64,000 nt of DNA from Anticarsia gemmatalis. Taxonomy: Eukaryota; Arthropoda; Insecta; Lepidoptera; Erebidae. A program made the translations under genes and the position numbers. Below the pieces are notes generated by a model. The model did no database searches, was not told where the DNA came from, and saw only the letters and a program-made list of their open reading frames with translations. Positions 33,805 through 47,079 of this stretch are shown here, piece after piece (positions within the stretch are counted from its first letter, which is position 1; every line of letters starts with the position of its first letter). The DNA is taken from NCBI RefSeq assembly GCF_050436995.1, contig NC_134769.1:6671001-6735000 (forward strand). The letters run 5' to 3'.

Positions 33805-36715
33805 GTATGGATGTATGAGCAAACAGCCGCTGCGTAGAATGGAAAGAGTCAAGGGTTGCAACGACGGTGAGAAAACCCTCCATACGGGAGAACTCACAGG
33901 CAGAAGGTAGTTAAAATAATACTAATATCTTGTCCCAAGCACATGTATGTCTGTATATACAAGGAAGATATTCCAAGTAACAAGTGCCAAGAGATACAAC
34001 GCCAAGACTGCAGATTGGATAGATATAATTTACCAGTTGAAGGAACAGATGTTTTGTACCAACATTAAGTGGAATAAATGTTTTAATTTGTTCTTTCGTA
34101 CGAATTATTCAGTCCATGTTATTGATATATAAGAGATTCTAGCTATCATTCACGGTTGTGGCCGCATTGGTCTTTTATTTTTTTAATCATAAGTGTTAAA
34201 GTATGCGTACAAAGAAGTTATCAACAGAATAAAGTACCTACATATCACACTACCAATATTTAACGAAATCGGTTGATACATTTAGACCTAGATTTTTATG
34301 AAATGTTGGCCTCTGATATGGTAATTCCGATCGAAATTTAGAAAGAAACAACTTGGCCTGTTCCTTCGAGGTAATAACTGTTAAGGGAGTTCGAAAACAT
34401 TAGCAGGTATTTTTTTAAAACTATTAATAAGTTCTGATGATCTAACGAAAAGTATAAACAAAAATAAAACGTTCCTGACAAAAGCATATCAAAGAGACAC
34501 CAAGAGCACCATATTGCAATAACATAAAACTCCTTCAGAACATTAATTGTAACTTTTCTTAATACAAGTATCACTTAAATTAATACGAAAACGGAAGAGA
34601 CTTAACGAAAGCGGAAACACATGTGTTACGTAATATATTCTAAACGCGATGCCAAAATGGCGACGTTTCCGGTCTGTTCTCTGTTAAAAGTACCGACTTA
34701 TGCATATACAATGCATCGATCATGATTACTTAGTATTTCATTCTTGGTAAAATATTTGATATGCGTGATGCATATTGTAAGGTTTTGTGGGTCATTGGTT
34801 TGGTTTCCGGCTGTCAATGTTTGGGTTTGATGTCCTGTCTGTCCTATATCCTCCTGTGAAACTTTCCCTATAGTTAACTCGCGTGGCTCCGCTCAACCGT
34901 TCTTGTACCTATTTTTATCTGACAGTCAGTTATTGTATCTTTAGACCCTTGAATTACTTCTCCTTTCTCTAAAATATTTAAATTTGTAGTGCAGCTATTA
35001 TGACGTCATCGGAGTTTCAGGTAAGATAAATAAAAGACGCTTCTCGAAGTTAATACGAACTGTATCAAATGTCAAAACATAAAAATCCACCGCATCCGGC
35101 TCTTACAACAACATTTCGATAGAAATCAGAAAGGGACAACGGCTCAGGAATCGAACCTGAACTTCGTCATGTGCAGTTACTGAAAAACTGAAAACGAAAG
35201 TCCTAATCTTTCAGAATACTTTTTATTTCTTATCAGTCCAATTTAAAATCTCGAAGGGCCATAACAATTTTAGAGAAGCGTTAAGTCGTTCAAATATCTT
35301 GGTTTTGTAATACCTTTAGCGAAACGGTTGATAAATCTAGACGCGGTTAAGATAACATCTTAATGGGTTCCCTTAGGAGTCTGTCAACGGCTGGACTGGA
35401 GCCAAGCTGAATATCATGAACAAGGTTCGGGTACGTTAGAGTGTAATGAGGTGTGACGCGAACGATTGCAGTGAAATAATTATAAAGATAAATCAAGTAA
35501 ATGAAAAATGACAATAAATCTTAATATTAAAGCTATATTCTTGTGTTTACAGATAAATGTCATACGCTAACGTAACATTTAAAAAAAAGATAAGAACATT
35601 CCAGTTTTGTATCAGTAATAAATCTTAAATCAATTCTAATGTATAAAACCAGAAAGTTTCGCGTTACTTTACTGGACTTCCAGGAATATATGCACTGCAG
35701 GAGGCATCAGTGGCTCATAAATATTCAAACGATCATCTGGTACGCTTCAGTTAGTTGACACCTTTACAAAATATTCTTCAATCCAGTATTGTGTCGTACC
35801 TTGATAGTATAATGTCTTTGTTAATGTGTCCTTTGAGTTCTGTAATTAAGTTAATTGTATCGATACTTTGTATTGTTGACTGTCTACTGTTATTTCGCGT
35901 TTGATTGTAAGCTCTAGGGTATTAACGCTATTTTATCTGTTTAATGTTTTACAGCTTCGGTTACCTTAATAAGTGGAATATTGACAAAACTTTTTATGCA
36001 TTTTCTGTCATTTCATATATGACAAATCGGATAATCTAAAAAACTTGTTTATCCTCAGAGGATTAGTCTTAATGACAGTGAATTTTGGTTTGTCATTTGC
36101 AATTGTTGATAGTTAATTCAGTTAAGTTATTCTCAACAGTAGTTGTTCACTAGTTTATAATCACGCAAACTCCCCACAGAATGTCATAACGGACAACAAG
36201 CAAAGTAAAGCGCTGAAAATCAAATCTTCATATTGTGAAAACTTATCTATACTTACTACTATAATTATATATCTGTATCTTGTAAATTGTTTTCAAGAAT
36301 ATTGTGTTCAAGATTCGAAACTAACCTCTATTTTTTTTTTATTTTTACTCTAAAACAAAAACTAACAAAAACATTACCCGAGGCATCCCATCAAAGTGCC
36401 ATAGAGTGGGCAGAGCAGTACGAGCGCTAGATTTCCTTATATTGTAACATTAGGACCAACATTTGGCAGTCAGCCATCGGCCAGTCGATCCGTGTCCCAT
36501 ACGAATAGGAGCACCAAGATTTCAGACGAATTCTGGACAAAAATGAAATGATTATGGAAAAAGAGCAGTATAAAGTTAATGACGATGTAATTAGGAACAA
36601 AAATTGCATAATTATGAACAAAAGAAGGAATATTTGGTGGTGATACTATTTGTAAATGCAGGCTGAATTTAATATGCTATTGACAATAAGTAAAATGCTG
36701 TGCAGTTAGCTTATT
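33805..36715. other. No gene seen; tRNA-like relic and one CRE octamer
   Basis: A perfect CRE palindrome TGACGTCA lies at 35001-35008. The stretch otherwise lacks exons. Phrases such as 'gaaacggttgataaatctag' (about 35318) hint at very old Helitron debris. Confidence 0.35.
35130..35190 (-). mobile_element. tRNA-like SINE head relic
   Basis: On the minus strand there is a perfect box B, GGTTCGATTCC (inverted at about 35148-35158), without a recognisable cloverleaf or body. Confidence 0.35.
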
Positions 36716-36718
36716 TTA

Positions 36719-36975
36719 CGAGACTTTGTTTGCACAAAAAACATTTACACTCTATTCTATCACACTCATAGCCTAATAGAACTGTAGAGCTGTAGATCTA
36801 TACCATCGGCGAAAAATCAGCGGCAGGTCCGAAGATTTTACGCACTCTCCTAAGGGATCATACTCCCAACAGCTACTGAGATTTTTTTTTTGTCTAATAG
36901 AGATCAGACTATATTTCCAAATTCTGTGAAAATCCTGGAAAAACAGAAAATCTTGTCACTCAATACTCGACCTAT
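36719..36975 (-). mobile_element. Old SINE, family B
   Basis: It shares with the well-preserved copy at 49946-50310 the words 'actttgtttgcac', 'acactctattctatcacac', 'tcatagcc', 'cggcaggtccgaagatttta' and 'cgcactctcc'. It is heavily diverged and the tRNA head is barely visible. Confidence 0.5.
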
Positions 36976-37619
36976 TTAGATTTTATCATCACCCGGATGG
37001 AATTAAAACCGTTCAGGTTTAAAATGGATGTTATCAGTTGATGTTAATGTACTTGCTTTAGCCCTCAATATAGCCTGAAAATATGAATATTGTTTGTAAA
37101 ATGTTAAAAAATAAAGCTATGTTTTGTAAAAGTAAGGATTTATGAACTTATGATAGATTCGAATCTCTCATATTTCAATTTCATACATCAATTATTTTTT
37201 GACTTACTTCACCGTTTTAAAACAAAAGGTGATGCTTTATGTTTGTAGTACAATGCCAATGATTAACTTATGAAAGCGATTTCAATGAAATTTGGCACAG
37301 TAATAGATTAAGTTGTGTTCAAGCAAAAAAAAATATTCAACAGTCACAAACCATAAAAAATTGCAATGATAATTAAAATAATACGAATATAAAAGTTAAA
37401 TTCAAGTTATTTTACAAATCCTTGTATAAATTTATGTTTTTTAAATAACAATAAATCACTTAATTCGTACATGTGTTTAAATTAATTTGATTTAATATCT
37501 TTTTAAGATAAGAAATGTGTTAAACAAACCAACTGACAGATAATAATTTTTCAATAACAACATGACGTGATACATGTATGCAAATATCTTTGAGAATATT
37601 TATTTCTCATAATTTTACT

Positions 37620-37790
37620 GTTTGATTACCTCGGCTTCGCTTGCGTATCTTTTTAGTACAGTAAAAAGTAAATAAGCTATAATTTGATGCTGATTTGAGT
37701 CTTCAAGTGTTTTTGTTCTAAATTTCATAAAAATCGGCTAGGGAGTTTAAGAGTAAAGCCTAATAGACAGACAGTCGTTTGTGTAGGTTT
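37620..37790 (-). mobile_element. Degraded Helitron-like relic
   Basis: It has 'cggcttcgcttgcgtatc' at one end and 'ttcataaaaatcggctaggg' with 'agacagacag' near the other. Those are the typical inverse order of a lepidopteran Helitron right end, middle and left microsatellite. Confidence 0.4.
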
Positions 37791-38039
37791 TGCGCCAGTT
37801 ATCCCGGAAAAATCCTTAAGACACTTAGAAATCTTTGAGCCTAGATTTATCATAGACAAGGCAAAGGTCTCAAAGATTGTCTTTTGAATAGTCAGAGAAC
37901 ATTTATTTACACACAGTGATGACGTCACACTTCCTCACTTAGTAGCGTATTGAAACAGAGGTCTATACTAAACAGTGGATAGCAGTGTTGATTAGATACT
38001 AGTAGTGAATACAGTTTGGTCACCTACCATGTACAGACT

Positions 38040-38112
38040 CTTCGCAAAAAAAAAAATTGGAAATCGAATCCAAGACTTTCCGAACCTCAGTCCGACAGCT
38101 ACATACCCAGTG
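38040..38112 (-). mobile_element. tRNA-like SINE head relic
   Basis: The inverse of gaaatcgaatccaag is close to box B and the A-box side is eroded (cctcagtccgac). A run of A at 38048-38057 adjoins. Confidence 0.3.
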
Positions 38113-38290
38113 TTGCAAACATTTAATTCGTTGCGGTATTTTAACGATCAACTCGATGTTTCTATATAAAATATGGCTATGACTTTACGAGTACATGACG
38201 CAATAACTTCTGATTATGATCCATAACAAGTGGAAAGGCTTATAAATGGATGGGAGTGCTTTTAAAACTGTTTATATGAGGTAAATTGAC

Positions 38291-38540
38291 TGACTGCCTC
38301 TTCGGTGCGGTTGGTTGTGTGTCCGGATGATGACCACGAGGTCCCGGAATTGATTCCTAGGTCGGACAGAGTGCTGGTTTTTTTCTAATCTTTATTAGAT
38401 TTATTCTTAATAGTAACCCGGAGTTTGGTGACGTGCCTGTATTATGACAATAGGCTCGCGTCCTGTTATGTGGGACTATTTGTACCTACGTTTATTTCAC
38501 ACACCTCTGCCTACATTTATGTATGTATGTAAATGAGCGA
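38291..38540 (+). mobile_element. tRNA-derived SINE, family C, nearly complete
   Basis: The head is gactgcctcttcggtgcggt then tggttgtgtgt. Box B is ggaattgattcct. The body is 'agtaacccggagtttggtga', 'atgacaataggctcgc', 'acacacctctgcctacattt', ending in a (tatg)n microsatellite. The order agrees with the copy at 3661. Confidence 0.65.
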
Positions 38541-39344
38541 AATATATAGAAGTATTTATTATAAGACCTCTGTAATGCAGTTAAGGACTCAAGACGATAC
38601 TCACATCGAGCAGGGTTTGCAGAACTTTCTACAATTATGTTTTCAGAAACAGCTTGAGTTTATCAAATATTCCTTCATAGAGCAAGGTGATGGTGGTCAC
38701 TATTATTTGTAATATTGCCTCTAAAATAATATATAGGGTCAAAAAAATTGATACATTATGAATAAGTAAGACATACGTTGGTACATACATAACAACATAA
38801 CAAATATACCTCCGGGCTGCAACTTCACACAATCTACAGAAAACTTAATATCACATAACTCAATAAGAAACGAACCAGCAATATCGAAATTTATATTACT
38901 CATACTTTTAAACCACGATGACAGCAACAAAACAAAAATAAAAATTTTGAAAAAATCCTTCGACAACCACATTTTATTTTCCACAACCTTGAACCCGCAA
39001 TAAGCAATTTAATTTCATACATTGTAACATAAAGCCGGTTGCACGTCAGCGACTCGTCTGCAAGACATCAGGCAAGCTTGTCAATTAAACTTGACGGTGC
39101 GCTGATTATTCCAATGTGATTGAATGCGCGACCACGCTTATATGTAAATGGTTTTTTCTTTCTTTGTAGGAGTATATTTCCGTATGTGAATCTTGGTTTT
39201 TTTAAAATTTAATTTGCTGTTGTTGAAATTATGAGGACTTCGATGAAAGAAAAATTGGTTATTAGTTTACACTTCATCAAAAACTTTTAAATAACTCAAA
39301 GTTTGGCGTGACGATATAGGTGCCTTTAATAGCGGTTGGGCACG

Positions 39345-39425
39345 GAACTCATGTGATAAGAATGCCTGGAAAAAATGGGGAAGGCCTTTGTCCAGCAGTG
39401 GGACAGTACAGGCTATAAAAAATAA
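39345..39425 (+). mobile_element. LINE 3'-end fragment
   Basis: It contains 'ggggaaggcctttgtccagc' and 'agtgggacagtacaggct', followed by an A-rich tail. This phrase is the 3' end of a frequent lepidopteran LINE family, different from that at 25535. Confidence 0.6.
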
Positions 39426-39429
39426 TTTT

Positions 39430-40730
39430 AAAAAGTTTGATCCTTATATAACAAGGATCCTTATATAAATGATGTTATATCTGGTTTTACATTTTTTAAC
39501 ACAATTAAAAATACTCCTATTGAGTTATCCTCAATACCGTAACCTTTTGTTACTAATTCAAACTAAATTAGCCTTTAGACTTACAAAAAATTTGTGATTT
39601 AATCCGTAACTATTATTTTTCATAATCATCAACTTATAATGCATGAATAAATAAATAAATAAAATAAAAAACATACCTTTCATTGCGTTATGTAAATCGT
39701 ACTACAAAATTACAAAATCCATGAACCCAACATAAACATAGTAAAATACAACCCCTATCCAAAGGGTTGTTCTATGAATATCGAGATAGCAACTTGAGAC
39801 GATACTTTAACGACTCAGAAATTGCGTTCTCAACAAATTAATGATGACGCGTAACAACAGGTGCTGGGAACACCCACTTTCACCCCAAAATACACCCTAA
39901 TACTTACACTTTAGAGTTGAAATTTCTTTATCAAATGTTAATGGAAATAATGCAGTTTACACACGGTCAAGTAACACTGACAGTCACCTGTCATGCGTAT
40001 TTTTCCCACTGTCACATTAATTCGTATCGCGAAAGGTAATTAAATTTGAAATGTTTGTTGATTTGCTTTTCTGTTTAATAAGATGTTTTAAACTTGGTGA
40101 TGTGTTGATTGAAAATGTATTTTGGTTATTTTTGCTTGTTTTTCTGTGTGTGCATTGTTTAGTTCTTGTATTAGAAATCATGTATTTTGACAGTAGGTAT
40201 ACCTAATAGACATTTTTTATGCTTACGTACCAATTGTCTAAAACCTTGAATAAACTTTAAATATTGATTATTTTAAATATCGCATGAAATTATTACAATC
40301 ATATACTTTAAGTTAGCTATGTAACTAATATCTAAATACAAACTAATATGCTATAGCAAACTGGCAACGTTCTCTTTTTTTTTCTGAAAAAATCATATGC
40401 GTAATAATTTACAGAATAATGAACATGAATAAGGAAATTAAAGCTTTCATAACTTAATTGTATTCCGTATTTTCAAGAACCACATAGGCTTTCATTGTCT
40501 GAAAAATACTTTTCTCCGTCGATATATTTAAATTGTAGTAATTATGAAAGAATATTAAATGGATTGAGCTGTGTGGGTTTAATTAACCACATTAATAAAA
40601 TGTAACAATATAAAATCTGCCGGATATTTAAGATTTTTTTCTAGAACATATACAAAACATTCGAAATCGTGAAAATTTAGCCAGTCTAGGTATAATAATT
40701 TTAAAGAATAAATAAAACAGTAGCTCATTT
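39430..40730. other. No gene seen; AT-rich
   Basis: I see nothing beyond AT-rich, low-complexity stretches. Confidence 0.4.
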
Positions 40731-40732
40731 CT

Positions 40733-40895
40733 CTATTATTACCGACAACCGAGTTGTCATCGAGAAATTTTGTAAGAAAATCTGATCAGCGTCTCTGACG
40801 GGCGTCGTAAAAACTTTTTTGGCAGTAAATTCTAAATGTCAAAATTCGATAGCTAGCCGGTTGTTGGTAGTCGATTGTGGTAGAGAATCGATGTA
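40733..40895. mobile_element. Inverted-repeat MITE-like element
   Basis: One end reads ctctattattaccgacaacc and the other ccggttgttggtagtcgatt then gtggtagag, which is the inverse with changes. The GC-richer interior (cagcgtctctgacgggcgtc) has no open frame. Target duplication is not clear. Confidence 0.5.
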
Positions 40896-41599
40896 CCTAT
40901 CTTAATATTTTCTAGTAATTTTTTTATTGTTAAAGTCATTGATCTCTTCCTTTAAGTTCCTAAGAAATTTTGCAATCACGTCTGTTATAGAAAAATACTT
41001 AGATCACTTGGTTTTCGCAATCGTCAAACATAAATTATTATTTAATATGAGGAAATAAAAGGTATAAATATAAGGTCTAAACAGTCCACTGATCATTTTC
41101 AGGCGGCCTTAGAAGTTTATCCTATTAAAAATCTTTATCCAATTAAAAGTAATAATTATTTGCACGAATTTGGTTAACATTTTCATAACTTGGTTTTCCT
41201 TTTATTATACACAGAAATACGGCACTTACTTCTAGTGAAATAAAGTCCATTTTAGCTTGTGTTTTGTGGCCAAAAGATGAGTTTTGTATTTAGTACGGAA
41301 GATAGCTATCTTTATAGTAATTAAGTTTTAAATTAGTCATTTGAGTAATGAGAAACCTAATAAAGTGCTGTTTTAATAAGTACTTTCCTTTATTATTACT
41401 AAGTACATGATTTACTATTTAATTTATTTTATATATCAGCGAGGGACGCACAAGATAGGGAATTTAGGAAGGAAATATGAGGAGTTTTAAAAAATGTATA
41501 TGATTTAGTGACTGTTAGTTTTTAGGTTCGAAAGTTTGTGTGTATATCTGAGTATTTGAATAAATTCGGTACTATATGGTTACCAGTTCATAGGTAATT

Positions 41600-41720
41600 A
41601 TAGTCAGCAGGGCTCATCAGTTGGTTAAGCAACTTTAGCGCGAACATTCCATAGATGGATGGTAATCTTAGTAGTATCCCGATGTATGAACATATCTGCG
41701 GTTGTCCTCAGTTCGATAAT
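41600..41720 (+). mobile_element. 5S-headed SINE fragment (head)
   Basis: It has ggctcatcagttggttaagc then aac (gttaagcaac at 41624-41633), then 'cattccatagatggatgg'. The spacing copies the 5S rRNA-like head of 7635-7915. The body fades after about 41720. Confidence 0.5.
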
Positions 41721-41756
41721 TAATTATTAAACCATGACTTAAAAATTCAGGCTAGC

Positions 41757-42400
41757 TAAGATAAGATAAGATAAGATAAGATAATATTTTATTTTGCAAA
41801 TATGGGTACAAAATATGTTACAGGTGTTAGGTACTTAAATATTTAACATTGTTCAGCCATATTTAACCTAGAGGTATGCAAAAATTATACAAAAATAAAA
41901 CATTTACAGAAATTCAAAACAATAAGTAAAGATCTAGAAACAAAAACTATAAACACAATGTAAGTATATTATAAACTATAAAACAATCCGTAAATAAATG
42001 GCAAAGAATTAGGTAAGTAAAACAGTAATAAAAATGTTGTTAGGCTTAATAATTAAGGACGTTAAGCAAATTCCGTTTCTGCTAAGAACTCAGATATGTT
42101 ATAATAAGCTTTGTCTGCTAAAAAGTTTCGTAATTTTTTTTTAAATAAGGACAAGTTGAGATCCTTCCAACATTTTGGAATTTTATTATATATATTGGGG
42201 GCCATGCAGTATACACTATTGCGCATAAGTGTTGTACTAGCTGTATGCAGACACAACCTACTGTTATCGCGCCTGTTGCGAGGAACTGCAGCTTTTAAAT
42301 TGACTACTATACATGACATAATGTTAAACCACTATTATCGTATTCGTATTATTGTATTGTACGTGACATTTCAATCTACCAATTTTACTTCAGACACGAG
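41757..42400 (-). mobile_element. 5'-truncated LINE with ORF2 C-terminus and (TTATC)n tail
   Basis: Minus-strand DNA that encodes the end of a reverse transcriptase ORF (see the pseudogene entry) continues into a non-coding 3' region. It ends in a pentanucleotide repeat (gataa on the plus strand, 41759-41783). Coding end, UTR and microsatellite tail in this order are typical of 5'-truncated non-LTR elements. The left (5') boundary near 42400 is uncertain. Confidence 0.7.
42062..42332 (-). pseudogene. LINE ORF2 C-terminal fragment (reverse transcriptase protein)
   Basis: The conceptual peptide runs ...RDNSRLCLHTASTTL, a hydrophobic segment, then IYNKIPKCWKDLNLSLFKKKL and RNFLADKAYYNISEFL before the stop. 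The pattern (arginine- and asparagine-rich stretch, then 'YN-x-P', 'LFKKKL', 'FL..KAYY') is the familiar C-terminus of Jockey/CR1-like ORF2 proteins after the reverse transcriptase domain. The frame is stopped just upstream (TAG a few codons before the first Met) and lacks all catalytic motifs, so it is a dead remnant. Confidence 0.75.
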
Positions 42401-42689
42401 TAATGTTCAGTTATTTAGACGAAAATAACACACATACACACATAACTTAAAACTTTAAACATAAGATGAGTTTCACGCTCATACATCTGAAACTTAACTG
42501 AAACTAACAATTGCTTTCATATACGAATATATTTGATCTAAACAGTTTCTTGTTTTACATATAATATATGGTACATTGTGGTTATTTCAAGTTGTAAAAT
42601 GACCACAATTCTAAGACGGTTACTAAGCTAGGTCTTGCAAAGTTTAATCTATATACTTCTTTATTTATATTACTACATCTTTTATATGT

Positions 42690-42985
42690 ATATTATAAAT
42701 GTAGTTGTGAGTTTGTCTATATTAAGTGTCAAAATGACTGTGTATGTTTGTGCATCTTTTGCATCAAAACGGCTGCAGCGATTAGAATAATATTTGGCAT
42801 GGCGTTAGGTAATTATTCAGGCGAAGTTTTGTGGAGTTATATACAGATGTCTGTTACTCTTTTACCACATCACCATTGAATGGATTTTGGCAAGATTAAG
42901 GACGAATATGGTTTACAACTTGGATAAACACATAAGACACTTTTTATCCCGGGTTTATCCACACGGACGCAGTAGTCCGCAGAAG
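42690..42985 (+). mobile_element. Degraded Helitron-like relic
   Basis: It contains 'gactgtgtatgtttgtgcat', 'catcaaaacggctgcagcga', 'ttatcccgggtttatccaca' and 'cggacgcagtagtccgcaga'. These follow the middle-to-right order of lepidopteran Helitrons ('acgcagtcgcgggc'). The CTAG end is missing. Confidence 0.45.
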
Positions 42986-43320
42986 AGAGCAAGCAGGAAG
43001 CAATTATCGATTACAAAAATCAAAATTTAAAAAAACTGTATATTTCAAACTTACTATTATCTATCAAAACCCTTAAATAACCCGTCCTTGACCCACTAGT
43101 GTATAACCCTCGAGGCTCGAAGGCGACGTAAAACGAAGCTCATTCAATATCCCTTCGAAATCGTACGTATAAAAATAATAGCGCCATTCGTCGAGTTACG
43201 GTATGTTTGTCTGATGTTATTAGAAGAGAAACTGTGACGTCATAGTGTTGTATTATGAATAAACGATGTTTGTTACTGGAGTAGAGAGGGGTTGTTAAGT
43301 TGTGTGGATTGGAATATTAA

Positions 43321-43441
43321 AAACTCGTTTCTTAGGCACATTTAGCGTTAGTTTATCTATCCAAACAATTTTTTTTTGATATGAGTTTTAACGCTATTGA
43401 ATAGATAAACTACCGCTAAATTTACCTTAGAAATAGGGGGT
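43321..43441. mobile_element. PIF/Harbinger-like MITE, older copy
   Basis: The arms 'cacatttagcgttagtttat' and 'gaatagataaactaccgcta' are inverse to each other and match the intact copy at 59875-59991. The outer ends are eroded (TTA on the left, TGA on the right). Confidence 0.65.
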
Positions 43442-43444
43442 GAG

Positions 43445-45470
43445 TAAAGCAAAATTGGCTCTGGGTAAGTGGTAAGTAAGCTGACCAACTGAGACATTTT
43501 TTTGAAGAAGTTGATTAGCTCGACAAGCAACTGCTAAATAGCGTCATGCCTTAAAAAGAAATTGAAAATCTGGTTTATGGAGACAACAGTCATTTGACGT
43601 GTAAAACAGTTTTTTTATTAAAATCTTTAATGTTAGATTACCGATGATATACGAAGGAAAGACGGACTACAAAGAACCTACTGATGACTACTATGAGAAC
43701 CGTGTTTTTGTCCAAAAAATTATACATGTACATGGTACATGTACATTATACAATTACACGTCATTGCTTTTATAGTGTTTCACATCTGCTTACCCCCCTT
43801 GTAATAACTGGCTTGATATTAAAAGACCAACATTAACAGGAAGGAATAAAACGAAAGATCTTTATTTAACAATAATTATTTGGAAACGTACATTTTATTG
43901 ACTTAACTCAATTTACGAAGCCATTCAGTACGCTGTTCATTGTTTATTTTTCTTAAACAATTTAACATTAAAGTCGAACAAACTTCCATTATTATGTATT
44001 TAGTATGAATGGTTATAATAATAATAATATATTTAATTGGTTTGGTTTTCAAGAAATATTAGCTAATTACTGTATTATAATACTAAGATAGAGTAGTTTT
44101 GTACAGTCAGCAAGATAATAATAATCTAAATCTATTCGGAGTTCCTCTGAACAATATTTTTTTCATAAACTTTAACTATACTGTTCTGCCTATTTATTAG
44201 CTGAACTTGTAGACGCTGAAATCTGTAGATAATTTAAACGTTTAATGGTGAAATAAGAAGTCAAAACTCTAATATTTTTATAATATGCTCATCAACCCAA
44301 TAAAGCTCTTTGAAAAACTATACACCAAGTAAATAAACCCAATCAAATAATCGTACTAATACAAAAATATACTGGTCCGCTCTTAATGAAACGTCCACTA
44401 AAGGCAGACCACACACATGCGACCACAACACCCTGTTGCGACTTAACGACTAAAATTACCGCATCCGTCTGTTTGCGGGTTTCCTATTTTTAAGGTTCCG
44501 TAGATCCATAACTAATGATATTGATATCATAATTAAAAAAAAGAGTTATGTATTATTTATCTTGCTATGTTTTATTCTAACTACATACTAAGAGACTCAC
44601 GCGGTTTTGCTCAGATATTAATTTTAATGTAAAAGTCGGTACGGTGGTTTAGGCCCGGCAGTAACCGATCAATTTTCCAACTTATAGTATTAATGTGAGT
44701 ATAACATGGATACACATGAGCTTGTCATCGTTGGCTTTCATTTATAAATTATATTTCATTGATATAAATATTTTAATACAAAAGGATATTGAAATATTCA
44801 GCCCATATTATTAACAGTTAAAAAGAACGATACTAAATTTTGATTACCTTTCTAATTTCAATTATATTACTCTAACAACTATACTAATAAGATTTTACAG
44901 CCAACTTAATGTCACCACAAACACGTATTTCGGACCTCTAAAACAATATTTACGGTGAAATTCCACATAAATGTATAAAAAATCAATTAATTTAAAAACA
45001 TACGGAACCCACACGTTAACAACCGAGACATTCCTGTTTACATATTAAAAAAGCAACATAAAAATATTCTAATAACTAGTTATAACCAGTTAACGTCAGT
45101 TATAACCGCTTCAAACCGGTTCAAAGTTTGAAAATAATTAAATTTTAACGGTTTTTTTGTAATGAAATTAAAGTTTATATGTTCCGGTAAGTTATTGGAT
45201 GGAACTGATTTGTTTATTTAAAATATTAGAGAAAATAAAATGTGTTTAAACAGTTAATTAATGTCCCAATGTTGGGAAAACTTTTAGATATATTGGTCGT
45301 TTAAATTTCTATGATCAAAAATAAATTTTGTTTGTAATAAATAATTATGTCCTTAACTGTACATCGTTTAATGTAATGAATGGAAAAGTGTGTCGCCTCG
45401 CTCTCGCGGTAGAAGTAGTGAGTTTGATTCTTACATGTGTAAGTAATAATAGATAACGAGTAGTCTCTTG
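43445..45470. other. No gene seen; AT-rich with a GC-richer patch near 44.4 kb
   Basis: The patch at 44395-44510 (ccacacacatgcgaccacaa, gtctgtttgcgggtttcc) looks like old repeat debris. I found no exon. A tRNA-like word (gagtttgattcttac) lies at about 45420. Confidence 0.35.
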
Positions 45471-45474
45471 CCTT

Positions 45475-45590
45475 TTAAACTTTCGCGTTGCATGTTTAAT
45501 GTATAATACAATACGGGAATTAACGCCAACACGCATTTTACATTAAAATGCCTGTTCGCGTTAACGTTTCAGCGCAGGTTGCAAAATAGT
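45475..45590. mobile_element. MITE-like repeat with GCGTTGCATG terminus
   Basis: The left end is cttttaaactttcgcgttgc then atgtttaatgtataata. The middle is 'aacacgcattttacattaaa', 'atgcct' and 'cagcgcaggttgc'. The inverse of 60846-60985 shares the middle in the same order and ends in the inverse of this left terminus. The family therefore seems to have terminal inverted repeats, each copy having lost one end. Confidence 0.5.
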
Positions 45591-45594
45591 AATA

Positions 45595-47075
45595 GTAGTC
45601 TTGTACTGAATGCAATGAGTTCGATTCCCATAAGTTACAATTCAAAAATATTACATACTTTTCAATTATATCATTTACCTTATAACGGTACCTAGATGGC
45701 GAACGAATGATTTGTTTTAAATCTATGTAAACGTTTAAAAGCGTAATTTTTAAATATGTTCAGGCTCAAATTATTTGTTTTACATCTACGTTGAAAGCTT
45801 AATTATTAGAATAATAAAATTTTGCTCTTAATTGCAAATTCCTAAAAAAATATATATATTAATACTCCAATTAAGTAAAATGATCAGATAAAAAGGACAG
45901 TCGTAAAAAGCGAGTAATATTTGCTTTGAACTCAAATTAACTACCAATTTTAATAATAAACTGTAGTCGTAAAATCTAAATAATCATATAAATAAATACC
46001 GTTCACCGAATTACTTTAAGTTTTAAGCAGCACTTAATTTTTTTGTCGACTGTACCTACAGGGTGATTTTTAATTCACTTGTATTTTTCCACCTGCTTGA
46101 AATTATACATATTATAGATATGGTTCTTTGTGTAATTTTTGAGGAAAACGTTAACTTTTTTATTAAGAAATGACATTGCTTTTACATAATTATTAGATTT
46201 ACATTAAATGTTTTTTCTATTTAAAATAAATTTAGTACTATAGTCTAAATAAGAATGGCTGTTTGTAGAGATCGAAGTGCCGACTTCTGTTTTTGTACAT
46301 ATGTAAAATACATAGGCAAAGCCAAAGAAAATTATTAATTAACTATTAAAAATTGTGTATTCAAATTCAATGGAGAAATTAAATGTACATTTTATAAATC
46401 ATTTTAAACGTTTTACTACAAGAATGCAAACGATATTTTCAAAACATCCTGCATATAGAAAGTGCATTTCGTCTTTAATTGACATGCTAAAATAATCCTT
46501 TTAAGTATATAGCTCGCACGTCGTTATTTCTAAAGCCATAAGTCTTATATTTACATAAATCTGTCAGCGCGCTTAATAAGCCGGAGCGAGGTGGACGCGT
46601 ATTTCTGAAATATGGTTTACTAGTTTACTATTTATAAATTATTATTAGTACTGTTATTACTTTCTTTGATATTTTTTCATGACAACATTTTTACTTTTAA
46701 ATTATTATTTAATTAATTACGTTAAAGAAAATTGTGAAACCATGAAAAAAATTGTTTAAAGCTCTTATCAGTATCTGCTTTATCCTTGATTAAATTGATG
46801 GGTGTGTAATTTAATTCTTAACCATAAAATAACATAGTGTTCAATTTTTTATGACTATAACATTATATTATGAACAATTTCTACGAAATCTCAATTAGTG
46901 ACGCTTTATGCAAAAACACAACAAAAAAAATGTTTTACTGATGACTGATATACCATTTCAAATTAAATATTTCCGTCCATTTCGTCTACAAATAACCGTT
47001 TCACACGAACACAATTATGAATCACTGATTTGTTAGTTAAACCATTTCAATAATATTTTATATATTTAACTAACT
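45595..47075. other. No gene seen; AT-rich
   Basis: AT-rich DNA without supported exons. A GC-richer patch lies at 46562-46608 (cagcgcgcttaataagccgg). Confidence 0.4.
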
Positions 47076-47079
47076 TTTA

